Shown piece after piece: positions 25,310-34,205 of a DNA stretch of 43,649 nt; the stretch's first letter is position 1, and every line of letters begins with the position of its first letter. The stretch is from positions 1-43,649 of the forward strand of contig NZ_JACHEG010000017.1 in assembly GCF_014201355.1 (NCBI RefSeq), in the 5' to 3' direction. This DNA is from Aliirhizobium wenxiniae (lineage in GTDB: Bacteria > Pseudomonadota > Alphaproteobacteria > Rhizobiales > Rhizobiaceae). A model generated the notes under the pieces. The model did not search any database. It saw only the letters and a list, made by a program, of their open reading frames with translations, and was not told the DNA's origin. The translations under genes and the position numbers were made by a program.

Positions 25310-26321
25310 ATGCACATGTTTGAGCAGAAGACCAATAGGCGGCGCCGTAAAAATCACAGCGAAGCTCGCCTCGCAGCCATTGTGGACAGCTCTTTCGATG
25401 CCATCATCAGCAAAGATTTGTCCGGGACGATCGTTAGTTGGAATAAGGCTGCCGAGAGACTTTTCGGTTTTACAGCCGCACAAGCCATAGGACGTTCGAT
25501 CTACATCCTAACCCGACGATCGTCACGACGAGGAAGTCGAGATCATCCGACGCATAAAGCTGGGCGAACAGATAGAGACCTTTGAGACACTCCGCAACAC
25601 CAGAGCCGGGCCGCTCGTCCCTGTATCCATTACCATTTCGCCGATCAGAGACAAGCGCGGCAGGATTATTGGTGCCTCAAAGATTGCCCGCGATATTTCC
25701 GAAAGCAAGGAAAACGAGCGTCGATTGAAGCTGTTGATGCGCGAGATCAATCATCGCATTAAAAATCAGTATGCCGTCATTCTTTCGGTGATTGCTCAGT
25801 CCGCGGCGCGCGAACTGGACATCAAAGCGTTTGAGCGACGCGTTCGGGAACGCATTATGGCGCTTTCGCACTCTCAGGACTTGCTGTCTTCGGTCGATTG
25901 GGCAGGCGTAGACCTAAAGGCGCTGATATCGCATCAGGTCCGACCATTCGACACAAGTGGCGCGTTCTCATGCTCCGGACCCGAAATCTTGCTCGACGCA
26001 AATGCGGTGTTGAACATTGGCATGGCCCTCCATGAGTTGGTCATCAACCACGTGCAGTTCTCCGGAACGGAGCTATCCGATGTCGAATTGTCATGGACAG
26101 TCTCGGGTGATCCAGACGGGGAGCAGTTCAAATTGATCTGGCGCGAGACTGGTGTCAGAGAGCCAGATCTCCTGGCCCGCGGCAATGGATTCGGTTCCCT
26201 CGTTTTGAAACGCATCGTTGCGGCCGCTCTCGGCGGGACAAGCACATGGAACGCGACTGAGGACGCAATCATCTGGACGCTGATCGCCCCCCTGCCCCGC
26301 ATCAAAATCGGGATAGAGTGA
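25310..26321 (+). pseudogene. PAS-HWE histidine kinase, frameshifted
   Basis: Two frames make one soluble sensor kinase of about 335 residues. Frame 1 gives a PAS domain start (RLAAIVDSSFDAIISKDLSG, then AAERLFGFTAAQAIGRSIYI). At about 25512 the frame must shift to continue as PDDRHDEEVEIIRRIKLGEQ, the PAC part and the kinase: phosphoacceptor INHRIKNQYAVILS, N-box LHELVINH and a glycine-rich GNGFGSLVLKRIVAA. Two bases lost after the ATC CTA codons, or one gained, explain the break. The second frame contains the entire catalytic part but no sensor. It belongs to the HWE/HisKA_2 class used in rhizobial stress and light signalling. Confidence 0.8.
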
Positions 26322-26530
26322 AGGGTGGACCCCGATAATGGTTTTCGCGAATATCCTGGACGTAAAGCGTTTGTGTAGGCCTCGTACATCTGTCTTTTGA
26401 ACATAGCCGACACAAGCGCCCGCATATCGGTTTGCGGCCGCTAGAACGCGATAATCCGTTACATATTGTCTTGTGATGCGACCAGTCTTGCTCATATAAG
26501 CACGTCGACACGAGCATTTCGGGGGAAATC

Positions 26531-27541
26531 ATGGACACGACCAAGCGTCACTCCACGTCGCGCGAGCGGTTTCTCGAGGCGGTACTACAGCGCTATCGAC
26601 TATGCAATCGTCTCGATGGATCTCAATGGTCTGGTGACAATCTGGAACGAGGGAGCTGTCCGAATTCTGGGTTGGAGCGAAGAAGAGATGCTGGGCCAAC
26701 CGGCAGGGGTGTTCTTTACAGAAGAGGACCAGCAGAACGCCATTCCCCAGCGGGAGATGCGCGACGCTCTGGAGCATGGCCGCGGAAATGACGAGCGCTG
26801 GCATCTGCGGAAAGACGGTTCGAAGTTTTGGGCCTCCGGCGAAATGATGGTGCTGCGCTCCGACGGCGGTAAGCCCGAGGGCTTCCTGAAGATCTTACGG
26901 GACCGCACGGAAGAGCGGCACAGTCAGGAGCGTCAGAAGCTGCTGATGCACGAGCTCAACCACCGCCTGAAGAACACTCTCTCCGTGCTTCAGTCGATTG
27001 TCACACAGTCGCTGCGTGGTGCAAAATCGGTGGCTGAAGTGGCCTCGACGCTGCAGGACCGCATTTCTGCATACTCGCGCGCGCATGACATTTTGATGCA
27101 CGAAAACTGGTCCAGCACAGATCTCAAGTCAATTGTCGAGAGTGCGATTTCCAGTCTTGGATTGGAAGGGAGCCCACGTTTCCTGTCGAGTGGACCCCAC
27201 GTCGAACTCGATCCACAAGCAGCGTTGGCAATATCGCTAGTTCTACACGAGCTCGGCACCAACGCTCGAAAATATGGCGCCCTGTCGAATGCTGACGGTC
27301 TTATCACGATGCGTTGGACTGTAATAAAGGATGCCGGCGAGCCCTTCATCGAGGCGACATGGGCAGAAAGCGGTGGACCAAAAGTCGTCCCGCCAAGGAA
27401 AATAGGTTTTGGGTCAAGGCTGATCAGGTGAGCCTCGCGAGTTTTGGTGAACTCTTTGTCGACTACCTGGAAACAGGTTTAGTCGTTAAGCTTCGCGCGC
27501 CTCTAGAGAAACTCCAGCGGCAGCTTCGTGAGACCGAATAG
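26531..27541 (+). pseudogene. PAS-HWE histidine kinase with two frameshifts
   Basis: ATG 26531, with GGGGGAAAT upstream, opens a frame reading TKRHSTSRERFLEAV. Near 26588 the sequence shifts frame to SAIDYAIVSMDLNGLVTIWN, a PAS domain ending in the PAC strands. The HWE kinase follows: HELNHRLKNTLSVLQ, N-box HELGTNARKYGALSN and W-x-E motif WAESGGP. After GFGSRLIR a second shift near 27430 leads to the usual C-terminal end SLASFGELFVDYLETGL. Both breaks are one- or two-base indels. The middle third exists a second time at 6033-6590. A shorter product from an internal start could still hold the PAS and kinase core but would lack the ATP lid end. Confidence 0.8.
26838..27394 (+). repeat. Direct repeat A2 (HWE kinase segment)
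   Basis: Parent-like copy of the 558-base block found at 6033-6590, here embedded in the full kinase gene. This copy is more likely the source, because its flanks continue the gene on both sides. Confidence 0.85.
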
Positions 27542-27707
27542 GGTGACCGTTCTTTCGTTCATGTAAGCCGAATCATCAAGGGTGGTATGCTATTGAGCGG
27601 GATCTAACCATCGACTTGTTATTACGACGAGAGAAATCTGATAAAACTCGGCAGCTGAATCCGCTGCGGATCGAAAAGAAGATCACGTCATCAATCAACG
27701 ACCATAG

Positions 27708-28223
27708 TTACGTGCAGCACGTTGATGCACTGGCTGTCGACCCGCAGCAGGCTGACTTCGCCTGTTCCTCGGCCAGCCAGCGATCGCGCGGCTTGCAGCT
27801 CGCCGGCCGAGCGAAAAGGAAAACCTCGAAGGTGCCAGCGACGAGCCGTGGCGCGGCAGCGCAGTAGAGCGCCATCGGCCTCTCCCTATCGCTAACCTCG
27901 AACGTCAACTTTGCCGTCGGCTCGAGCCGCACATGGTCTGCTACCTTGCGGATGATCGCCGAGAATTTGCCGGCCGGCATGTGGGTCCGACCGTCTTCGT
28001 CGATATCCCAGAGCTGGACGAAGATCTCCGACCAGGCTTCCGGATTGGCGCCGCAGTCGAGCGCCGAGAACTGCCCCGCCTTCACCTCGGTGACGTGATA
28101 GCCAGGGCGGACCGGACGGCCTTCATAACTGAAGACCAACGGGGCGTCAGGCGCCACCGCGAGCACCGCGAGAAGATCGCCAAGGTTGATGTCTGTAGAA
28201 ACAGTCTTGTCGATCGCGTTCAT
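27708..28223 (-). CDS. DUF6428 protein (ars-linked)
   Basis: A 171-residue soluble protein. It starts MNAIDKTVSTDINLGDLLAV, has a compact middle (VFSYEGRPVRPGYHVTEVKA, then WSEIFVQLWDIDEDGRTHM) and ends in a Cys-rich tail with CC pairs (SACCGS and STCCT). I recognise the pattern as DUF6428, a family of unknown function seen next to ArsR genes in rhizobia. The paired Cys suggest binding of As(III) or a related metalloid, which is inference. GGAGG precedes the ATG at 28223; a longer start at 28280 would cross the operator and overlap arsR1. It is divergent from arsR1, with a shared operator. Confidence 0.75.
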   Translation of the reverse strand: MNAIDKTVSTDINLGDLLAVLAVAPDAPLVFSYEGRPVRPGYHVTEVKAGQFSALDCGANPEAWSEIFVQLWDIDEDGRTHMPAGKFSAIIRKVADHVRLEPTAKLTFEVSDRERPMALYCAAAPRLVAGTFEVFLFARPASCKPRDRWLAEEQAKSACCGSTASASTCCT

Positions 28224-28247
28224 GTAGGTTATCCCTCCATCCAATAA

Positions 28248-28263
28248 TTCAAGGAATATTGAA
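28248..28263. promoter_or_regulatory. Probable ArsR operator (arsR1/DUF6428)
   Basis: TTCAA and TTGAA form an inverted repeat with a six-base AT-rich centre, immediately before the arsR1 start and 25 bases before the DUF6428 start. ArsR-family repressors bind such dyads over their own promoters. One dimer here could shut both divergent genes. Confidence 0.6.
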
Positions 28264-28265
28264 CT

Positions 28266-28622
28266 ATGGATGAACGTCAAGCCCTTTCCTCATTCGCGGC
28301 GCTATCACAAGAGACGCGCCTTGCCATTGTCCGAGCGCTGGTCGTGGCCGGGCCTGAAGGGCTGGCCGCAGGCGTGATCGCCGAGCGCATGGGCGTTTCA
28401 GCCACGAATGTTTCCTTCCATCTGAAAGAGCTGGAGCGGTCGGGGTTGATCTCCCAGCGAAGGGAATCCCGCTCGATAATCTACAGCGCCAGCTACGACG
28501 CGCTTGCCGGTCTTGTGAAGTTCCTGATGGAAGACTGCTGCGCCGGACACCCTGCGATCCGGGAGAATGTCGAGAAGAGTGACGGATGCTGCAGCCCGGA
28601 TGACGAGGTAGCAAGTGCATAG
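28266..28622 (+). CDS. arsR: ArsR-family arsenite-responsive repressor 1
   Basis: A 118-residue winged-helix repressor (recognition helix VSATNVSFHLKELERSGLI, wing SQRRESRSIIYSA). The metalloid site is of the C-terminal type: Cys91-Cys92 in MEDCCAGHP and Cys108-Cys109 in DGCCSPD, like the vicinal Cys of Acidithiobacillus ferrooxidans ArsR rather than the helix-4 CxC of plasmid R773. Binding As(III) or Sb(III) should release the operator. It lies just after the inverted repeat and overlaps the start of the downstream MFS gene, so the two are one unit. It resembles the second repressor at 32967-33326. Confidence 0.9.
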   Translation: MDERQALSSFAALSQETRLAIVRALVVAGPEGLAAGVIAERMGVSATNVSFHLKELERSGLISQRRESRSIIYSASYDALAGLVKFLMEDCCAGHPAIRENVEKSDGCCSPDDEVASA

Positions 28623-29806
28623 TCGACAGGTTCGCGCGGGTATCGTCTCGGCTCTCGGCATCACTCAGATCATTGGCTACGGCACTCTCTATTACAGCTT
28701 CAGCATTCTCGCTCCTGGCATGGCCGTAGATCTGGGCCTTTCGCTTTCCCAGGTGTTCGGGGTCTTCTCCGTTTCGCTGTTCATCGGCGGTCTGTCGGCC
28801 ACTTTCCTGGGCAAGCAGATGGATCGGAACGGCGCCGCCACCATGATGACGCTAGGCTCGGTTCTTGCCGCGTTGACGCTCGCTCTGTGCGCCTGGTCGC
28901 CCTCGGTCGCCGTATTCGCCATAGCCATCATCCTGCTCGAGGTGTCATCAGGGATGGTGCAGTATCAGGCGGCATTCGCGACATTGGTCGAGAGCGATCC
29001 CCGTTCGGCCTCCCGGAGCATCACCTATCTCACCCTGATCGGCGGCTTCGCATCAACCATCTTCTGGCCGATCTCGGCCGCACTTTCCGGATGGATGTCG
29101 TGGCGTGAGATCTATCTGGTTTTCGCAGCGCTGAACCTGTTCCTCTGCATGCCTCTGCATTTCTGGATCATGCGCGTCGGCAAGACCGGATCGAATGCGG
29201 ATACGGCCGCCCGGCCTCGCGAGGCGGTCATCGGGGCAATCCCCCACGATGCCCATGGTGTCATTTGCCTTCGCGCTTCTCGGATTCACGCTTGCCGCAA
29301 TCCTCGCGCATATGGTGCCGATGCTTGGGTCGATCGGGCTGGGTGCCGCGGCAGTGGTGATCGGATCCCTGTTCGGTCCGGCACAGGTCGCGAGCCGCCT
29401 TATCAACATGGTCTTCGGAAAGAACCTGTCGCCGCCGGCACTCGCTGTCCTGTCGGCGGTGCTGATCGTTTTCGGCATTCTGATCCTGCTGGCGACGGGT
29501 GACTGGTTGCCGGGCGCTGTCGCGTTCGCAATCTGCCTCGGGCTCGGTTCCGGCATCAACAGCATCGCGCAGGGAAGCCTGCCGCTCTATCTGTTTGGAT
29601 CGGATGGGTATGGCACGATCACAGGCAAGATGGCGGCGGCTCGATTGGCGCTCGGAGCCGGAGCGCCCTTCGCGTTCGCGGCGGCGATGGAGAACCTGGG
29701 CCTGAGCCTGTCGCTCATTGGAAATGCATGTCTCGGTGCCGTCAACATCGTGGCATTCGTCGCGGTGGCAGCGTCCTGCCGGCAGCCTGCCGCCGCGACG
29801 GCCTGA
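28615..29806 (+). pseudogene. ars-linked MFS transporter, frameshifted
   Basis: GTG 28615 overlaps the arsR1 stop. The first frame gives about 210 residues of an MFS transporter (GYGTLYYSFSILAPGMAVDL, then GKQMDRNGAATMM and WPISAALSGWMSWREIY). Near 29255 the frame shifts and continues with VSFAFALLGFTLAAILAHMV through to SRLINMVFGKNLSPPALAVL and a normal end at 29806. One extra C in the GCCCATGG tract explains the shift. Transporters in this position are known in rhizobial ars loci (ArsK-like efflux of arsenite or organoarsenicals). The stop lies four bases from the convergent arsH stop. Confidence 0.82.
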
Positions 29807-29810
29807 TCCG

Positions 29811-30521
29811 TCAGATCGACTTGAGCGAAACCCGCTTTTCCAGCTCGGCCGCCCCTTCCTTCCGCTCGCTGTAGCGATCGGTCAGGTAGGACGAAGCATC
29901 GCGGGTCATGATGGTGAACTTCACCAGTTCCTCGCAGACATCGACGACGCGGTCATAGTAGGAAGACGGCTTCATCCGGCCGTCGGTGTCGAATTCCTGA
30001 TACGCCTTCGCCACACTGCTCTGATTGGGGATGGTGATCATCCGCATCCAGCGGCCGAGGATGCGCAACTGGTTCACGGCGTTAAAGGACTGGCTGCCGC
30101 CCGAAACCTCCATAACCGCCAGCGTCTTGCCTTGGGTGGGGCGGACGGAGCCGAGCGACAGCGGGATCCAGTCGATCTGCGACTTCATGATGCCGGTCTT
30201 CGCGCCGTGGCGTTCCGGACTGATCCAGACCTGGCCCTCCGACCATTGGGAAAGATCACGGAGTTCCTGGACCTTTGGGTGACTGACAGGCGCTTCATCC
30301 GGGAGCGGTAACCCCGCTGGATCAAATATCTGAACCTCGCATCCCAACCGTTCAAGCAGACGACGCACTTCGAAGGCGAGAAGACGGCTATAGGATACTT
30401 CCCGGAGCGATCCATACAGGATCAGGATTCTGGGCTTGTGTGTCGAGAATGCCGGCCGCAGCGATTCTGGCGAAATAGGCTGAAGAAAGTCGTCGTGCAG
30501 AGCTGGAAATGTCTCAGACAA
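29811..30521 (-). CDS. arsH: ArsH: NADPH-dependent FMN oxidoreductase
   Basis: A 236-residue flavoprotein of the NADPH-FMN reductase fold. The FMN phosphate loop is GSLREVSYSRLLAFE and the family signature SPERHGAKTGIMKSQIDWIP is present, followed by GKTLAVMEVSGGSQSFNAVN. ArsH proteins oxidise trivalent organoarsenicals to the less toxic pentavalent forms and can reduce other substrates with NADPH. The start is taken as TTG 30521, overlapping the arsC stop (TTGTCTGAG) with AAGGAAAG upstream. The longer frame to 30587 would lie inside arsC. It is the last gene of the arsR2 unit and looks intact. Confidence 0.93.
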   Translation of the reverse strand: MSETFPALHDDFLQPISPESLRPAFSTHKPRILILYGSLREVSYSRLLAFEVRRLLERLGCEVQIFDPAGLPLPDEAPVSHPKVQELRDLSQWSEGQVWISPERHGAKTGIMKSQIDWIPLSLGSVRPTQGKTLAVMEVSGGSQSFNAVNQLRILGRWMRMITIPNQSSVAKAYQEFDTDGRMKPSSYYDRVVDVCEELVKFTIMTRDASSYLTDRYSERKEGAAELEKRVSLKSI

Positions 30522-30939
30522 TACGCTTTCCTTCCTGGTCGAGGACCTGTTCGCCGTCTTCCTTGGTGAATGCCCCCTTGAAGGCATCTGCCGGCAGAAT
30601 GTCGAGAACGAGTTCTGATGGGCGCGCGAGCCTGGTGCCGAGCGGCGTAACGACGAGCGGCCGGTTGATCAGGATCGGGGTGGCGACCATAGCATCCAGC
30701 AGCTGATCGTCGGTGAGGTCCGGATTATCGAGGCCAAGTTCGGCATAAGGCGTGCCCTTCTCGCGGATGGCTTCGCGAACAGTCAGGCCAGCGTCTACGA
30801 TCATCGTCGCCAGCTGTTCGCGCGATGGTGGGTTCTGCAGGTATTCGATGACGGTGGGCTCGATCCCGGCGGCGCGGATCAGGGCCAGAGTGTTGCGAGA
30901 CGTGCCGCACGCCGGATTGTGATAGATGGTGGCGTCCAT
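30514..30939 (-). CDS. arsC: Glutaredoxin-type arsenate reductase
   Basis: A 141-residue ArsC of the R773 class. The active-site Cys11 lies in HNPACGTSRNTL, and the Arg motifs NRPLVVTPLGTRLARPSE that bind and reduce arsenate are present. It converts As(V) to As(III) with glutathione and glutaredoxin in the cytoplasm and feeds the product to Acr3. It starts two bases after the acr3 stop and overlaps arsH. A thioredoxin-type arsenate reductase is encoded two genes upstream, so the island has two unrelated reductases for the same reaction. Confidence 0.94.
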   Translation of the reverse strand: MDATIYHNPACGTSRNTLALIRAAGIEPTVIEYLQNPPSREQLATMIVDAGLTVREAIREKGTPYAELGLDNPDLTDDQLLDAMVATPILINRPLVVTPLGTRLARPSELVLDILPADAFKGAFTKEDGEQVLDQEGKRIV

Positions 30940-30941
30940 GG

Positions 30942-32000
30942 TCAGGGCCTTTCGATGATGGTGTTGCGGGAAACGGCGGGCGATGCCTCGTACCAACCCT
31001 TGGAGCGGTTCACGATCCAGACGACGGACAGCATGACCGGCACCTCGATCAGGACGCCGACGACGGTGGCGAGTGCAGCGCCCGACTGAAATCCGAAGAG
31101 ACTGATGGCAGCGGCAACCGCAAGTTCGAAGAAGTTGCTGGCACCGATGAGTGCCGATGGTCCAGCGACGCAATGGCGCTCGCCTGCCATGCGGTTCAAA
31201 AGATAGGCCACTCCGGAGTTCAGATAGACCTGGATCAGGATCGGCACGGCCAGCAACGCGATGATGCCCGGTTGGGCGATGATTTGCTCGCCCTGGAAGG
31301 CGAACAGAAGCACGAGGGTGGCGAGCAGCGCGACGAGCGACAAAGGCTGTAGCTTCGCAAGTAAACGGTCGAGCGCCCCTGTTGTACCGTCGACCGTCAG
31401 GCGGCTGCGCAGTATTTGGGCGATGATGACGGGCACGACGATATAGAGCGCAACCGACAGGACGAGCGTCGCCCAAGGAACGGTGATGGCTGAGAGACCG
31501 AGCAGCAGACCGACGATCGGGGCGAAGGCGACTACCATGATCGCGTCGTTCAAAGCGACCTGCGACAGGGTGAACAGCGGATCGCCCCGTGTCAGGTTCG
31601 ACCAGACGAAGACCATGGCCGTGCAAGGCGCCGCCGCCAGGATGATCAGCCCCGCAATATAGGAGTCGATCTGGTCTGCAGGCAGATAGGGCCGGAAGAG
31701 CCAGCCGACAAACAGCCATCCCAGCAATGCCATGGAAAACGGTTTGATCGCCCAGTTGATGATCAGCGTGACGCCGATCCCGCGCCAGTAGGAGCCAACC
31801 TGCGCCAACGATCGGAAATCGATCTTCAGCAGCATCGGGATGATCATCAGCCACATCAGAATCGCGACGGCGATGTTGACCTTGGCGATCTCGGCGCCGC
31901 CGATGATCTGGAAAGCGCCGGGCATCAGGTGGCCGAGGGCAACGCCGACGGCAATACAGAGAAAGACCCAGATGGTCAGGTATCGTTCGAAAGTGGACAT
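30942..32000 (-). CDS. acr3: Acr3-family arsenite efflux transporter
   Basis: A 352-residue inner-membrane protein with ten membrane segments. It carries the signature AAAPCTAMVFVWSNLTRG, with the essential Cys at 126, and the later motif VYLNSGVAYLLNR. Acr3 uses the proton motive force to expel As(III). The start at 32000 overlaps the stop of the upstream arsC by one base (TGATG). It also lies directly after both reductases' joint substrate step, so one operon handles reduction and export. A long reading frame in another minus-strand frame across this gene is only its shadow. Confidence 0.95.
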   Translation of the reverse strand: MSTFERYLTIWVFLCIAVGVALGHLMPGAFQIIGGAEIAKVNIAVAILMWLMIIPMLLKIDFRSLAQVGSYWRGIGVTLIINWAIKPFSMALLGWLFVGWLFRPYLPADQIDSYIAGLIILAAAPCTAMVFVWSNLTRGDPLFTLSQVALNDAIMVVAFAPIVGLLLGLSAITVPWATLVLSVALYIVVPVIIAQILRSRLTVDGTTGALDRLLAKLQPLSLVALLATLVLLFAFQGEQIIAQPGIIALLAVPILIQVYLNSGVAYLLNRMAGERHCVAGPSALIGASNFFELAVAAAISLFGFQSGAALATVVGVLIEVPVMLSVVWIVNRSKGWYEASPAVSRNTIIERP

Positions 32001-32527
32001 CAGGCCGACTTTCCCTGTGGCGAGGTCGAACCTTCCATCGCACCGATCTGGCGGAGCTTTGTCTCCAGCGCTAGCCGATCGATTGACGATAGCGGCAGGT
32101 TTACAAATGCGAGGATCCGGTTCTTGAGGAAGCGGGCCGCCTGCGCGAACGCGCGCTGCTTGTCGATATCGAGGCCAGAGACAGCGGCCGGATCCTCGAC
32201 GCCCCAGTGAGCTGTCATCGGATGGCCGATCCAGACGGGGCAGGCTTCGCCGGCGGCGCTGTCGCAAACCGTGAAGATGCAATCCATCTCCGGTGCGCTC
32301 GGCTCGGCGAACACATCCCAGCTTTTTGACGAGAAGCCGGTCGATTGGTACCCGAGCGTCTCCAGTTCCTTCAGAACGTGAGGATTGACCTCGCCCTTCG
32401 GCTGACTCCCGGCCGAATAGGCCTTGAAACGGCCGCCGCCCTCCTTGTTGAGGATGGATTCGGCGAGAATAGAGCGTGCCGAATTGCCCGTGCAGAGTAA
32501 CAGCACGTTATAAGTCTTGTCAGTCAT
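32000..32527 (-). CDS. arsC: Thioredoxin-type (LMW-phosphatase fold) arsenate reductase
   Basis: A 175-residue protein with the low-molecular-weight phosphatase loop CTGNSAR (Cys12-x5-Arg18) and, further on, Cys88 and Cys96 in TVCDSAAGEACPVW. This is the three-Cys relay of the thioredoxin-coupled arsenate reductases related to pI258 ArsC. It reduces As(V) to As(III) using thioredoxin. The C-terminal 40 residues form an extra helical extension common in rhizobial homologues. It lies between arsN2 and acr3 in the operon and overlaps acr3 by one base. Confidence 0.92.
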   Translation of the reverse strand: MTDKTYNVLLLCTGNSARSILAESILNKEGGGRFKAYSAGSQPKGEVNPHVLKELETLGYQSTGFSSKSWDVFAEPSAPEMDCIFTVCDSAAGEACPVWIGHPMTAHWGVEDPAAVSGLDIDKQRAFAQAARFLKNRILAFVNLPLSSIDRLALETKLRQIGAMEGSTSPQGKSA

Positions 32528-32541
32528 GGTCGTGGTCCGTG

Positions 32542-32979
32542 TTAGGTCGGAGGCCTGGTGAGCTTCATGATGGTCGCCGACGCGGGGCAGATGGAGGAAA
32601 GCTGACGGGTCGCGAGCACGGCGGCCGGCAGTTCAGCCCGCCGCACCTCGGCAAACCCCATGGTGGAGAAAAACGGCGCGGCACTCGTCGTCGCTAGAAA
32701 GACATCGCCTTCGACGTCTCGCAGTGTTGCCTCGACGATGGAGCGGCCGAACCCATGACACCGATGTGCCTGAAGAACGACAACAGACCGCAGCAGGTAA
32801 TCTCCGGCGCAGGGCTCGAGGCCGGCATATCCGATCATTTGGCCATCGCCAGAGACTGCTTCGAAGAAGGCGCGCCCATCGTCTTCAATGTCATCGGTCG
32901 GGAGATCCGCGGCACGGAGCGCCTCGTGCAGACATGCGTCGCCACCGGCCACTTCGCGCAATGTGATCACGTTCGACAT
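32542..32979 (-). CDS. arsN2: ArsN2-type GNAT acetyltransferase
   Basis: A 145-residue GNAT protein (MIGYAGLEPCAGDYLLRSVV, then AHRCHGFGRSIVEATLRDVE for acetyl-CoA binding and FFSTMGFAEVRR at the end). Small acetyltransferases in ars operons are called ArsN2. ArsN1 acetylates arsenical herbicides such as phosphinothricin analogues, while the ArsN2 substrate is unsettled. The ATG at 32979 overlaps the end of arsR2 by 13 bases, so it is the second gene of the unit. A longer frame going upstream to 33360 lies in the shadow of arsR2. Confidence 0.85.
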   Translation of the reverse strand: MSNVITLREVAGGDACLHEALRAADLPTDDIEDDGRAFFEAVSGDGQMIGYAGLEPCAGDYLLRSVVVLQAHRCHGFGRSIVEATLRDVEGDVFLATTSAAPFFSTMGFAEVRRAELPAAVLATRQLSSICPASATIMKLTRPPT

Positions 32980-33326
32980 GGCTTCGCTTCCGGCGCGCAG
33001 CATGGTGTCAGCTCTGCGATCAGGGGAGCGCAAAGCTCCGTCGCACCGCCGCAGCAATCCTTCAGCAGGAAAAGCGTCAGGTCGCGCAGGCCGTCGAGGT
33101 CGGCTCGGTAGATGACCGATCGGCTCTGGCGCTCGCTCATGACCAACCCTGCACGGGACAGCGTCGCAAGATGCGCCGACATCGTGTTTTGCGGGACATC
33201 TAGGAGCCGGGCGAGCTCGCCAGCCGGAATGCCTTCCGGCTCGTGCCGCACGAGCAGGCGGAATGTCTCGAGGCGAGTGTTTTGTGCCAAGGCAGCAAGG
33301 GCCGCTATTGCGCTGTTGCTTTCCAT
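32967..33326 (-). CDS. arsR: ArsR-family arsenite-responsive repressor 2
   Basis: A 119-residue winged-helix repressor (recognition helix VPQNTMSAHLATLSRAGLV, wing SERQSRSVIYRADL). The As(III) site is again C-terminal: Cys91, Cys92 and Cys99 in DCCGGATELCAP, the spacing of the three-Cys site of A. ferrooxidans ArsR, plus extra Cys at 109, 110 and 117. It is the first gene of the arsR2-arsN2-arsC-acr3-arsC-arsH operon. A perfect inverted repeat covers its start codon and should be its own operator. Its operator differs from that of arsR1, so the units may respond separately. Confidence 0.92.
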   Translation of the reverse strand: MESNSAIAALAALAQNTRLETFRLLVRHEPEGIPAGELARLLDVPQNTMSAHLATLSRAGLVMSERQSRSVIYRADLDGLRDLTLFLLKDCCGGATELCAPLIAELTPCCAPEAKPCRT

Positions 33327-33348
33327 ATATCCAGAATAACGGATATAT
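33325..33348 (-). promoter_or_regulatory. ArsR2 operator
   Basis: ATATATCC (33325-33332) and GGATATAT (33341-33348) form a perfect eight-base inverted repeat with an eight-base spacer, reaching into the arsR2 start codon. It is the natural binding site for the ArsR2 dimer, blocking transcription of the whole efflux operon. Confidence 0.7.
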
Positions 33349-33556
33349 TGGATCTGTCAATCCTTTGACTGCGGGGTGTCATTAACGCCTTGAGCGGAAT
33401 CGAACGATCGACCTACTCATCAACTTCGCTAGGTACTTGGAATTCAATCACTTAGGACCCTTGCAATGAGTCTGCGGAAATCAAGTTCATTTGCTTGGCG
33501 GTTCTTCGACACGCAAGAAACAAATGTCGACGTTTTGCGGGATCATGCGGGGAGAT

Positions 33557-33745
33557 TCAAAATCCTGGAATAGGGTTTCTTGGTGCCGGGACATCACGCG
33601 CGGGAAGAGACTTAGCAAAAGCCGCAGCTTCACCAGAGTATGGGAAATCCTCACCCACTTGGTCAGATCCATCGTAAACTTTGAACGTGGGACCATCGGT
33701 TTCGATGACTTTATAGCCATTCACACGAATTTTGGTGTTTTCCAT
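33557..33745 (-). CDS. Small hypothetical protein
   Basis: A 62-residue soluble protein (MENTKIRVNGYKVIETDGPT, then FKVYDGSDQVGEDFPYSGEA) with regular beta-strand spacing and a proline-rich end. It looks like a small DUF of the kind common in rhizobia, but I cannot name the family. GAGGGAC lies 12 bases upstream of the ATG. It stands alone upstream of the ars operon on the same strand. Confidence 0.5.
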   Translation of the reverse strand: MENTKIRVNGYKVIETDGPTFKVYDGSDQVGEDFPYSGEAAAFAKSLPARDVPAPRNPIPGF

Positions 33746-34205
33746 CCCATTCGCTGTCCCTCAATGCGCACACGATCAATCGACCGCTTTCACCTGGCAT
33801 TTAGCATGAATCGAAAGGTGAGCAGAACCCCGTCTGCACTACCAGCTTTTCTTCAAGGCGACGGCAAAACGGCCAGACCACCCGAAAGCCGGGTATTGGC
33901 GGCCGTGGTACGATCGATCAGCCATAAGTCACCTGCCACGACAAGCGTGACGTCGTAGGGGTTTTTCATCATGTCGTGACGGCAATGATCTGTTCTTGGC
34001 ACATACTGCACCTCGACCGGACGCGCAGTGCGTTTGGATAGTCGAACCGGCCTTAGGCAACCGCCGGCCGGAAGTCCTGTACCTCATCGTCGGCAGTCGC
34101 TTGCGCTAGAAATTTTACCAGGACGGTCGTGTAAAGTTAGGTCTTTGCCTTAATTTTCGCCTTAGCTCATTGGCGCGCTACATAGGTATTTTTGGGAGCA
34201 CAAAA
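33746..34205. other. Gene-free stretch
   Basis: About 460 bases with no supported gene. A minus-strand frame of 38 codons (starting MKNPYDVTLVVAGDL) near 33958 is too short to judge. The strand also carries the promoter of the broken DUF982 gene. Confidence 0.4.

Noticed and set aside
30940..32043. Long minus-strand frame continuing upstream of the glutaredoxin-type arsC
   Set aside because: It is an Arg/Pro-rich shadow of acr3 in another frame; acr3 has clear transmembrane and family motifs.
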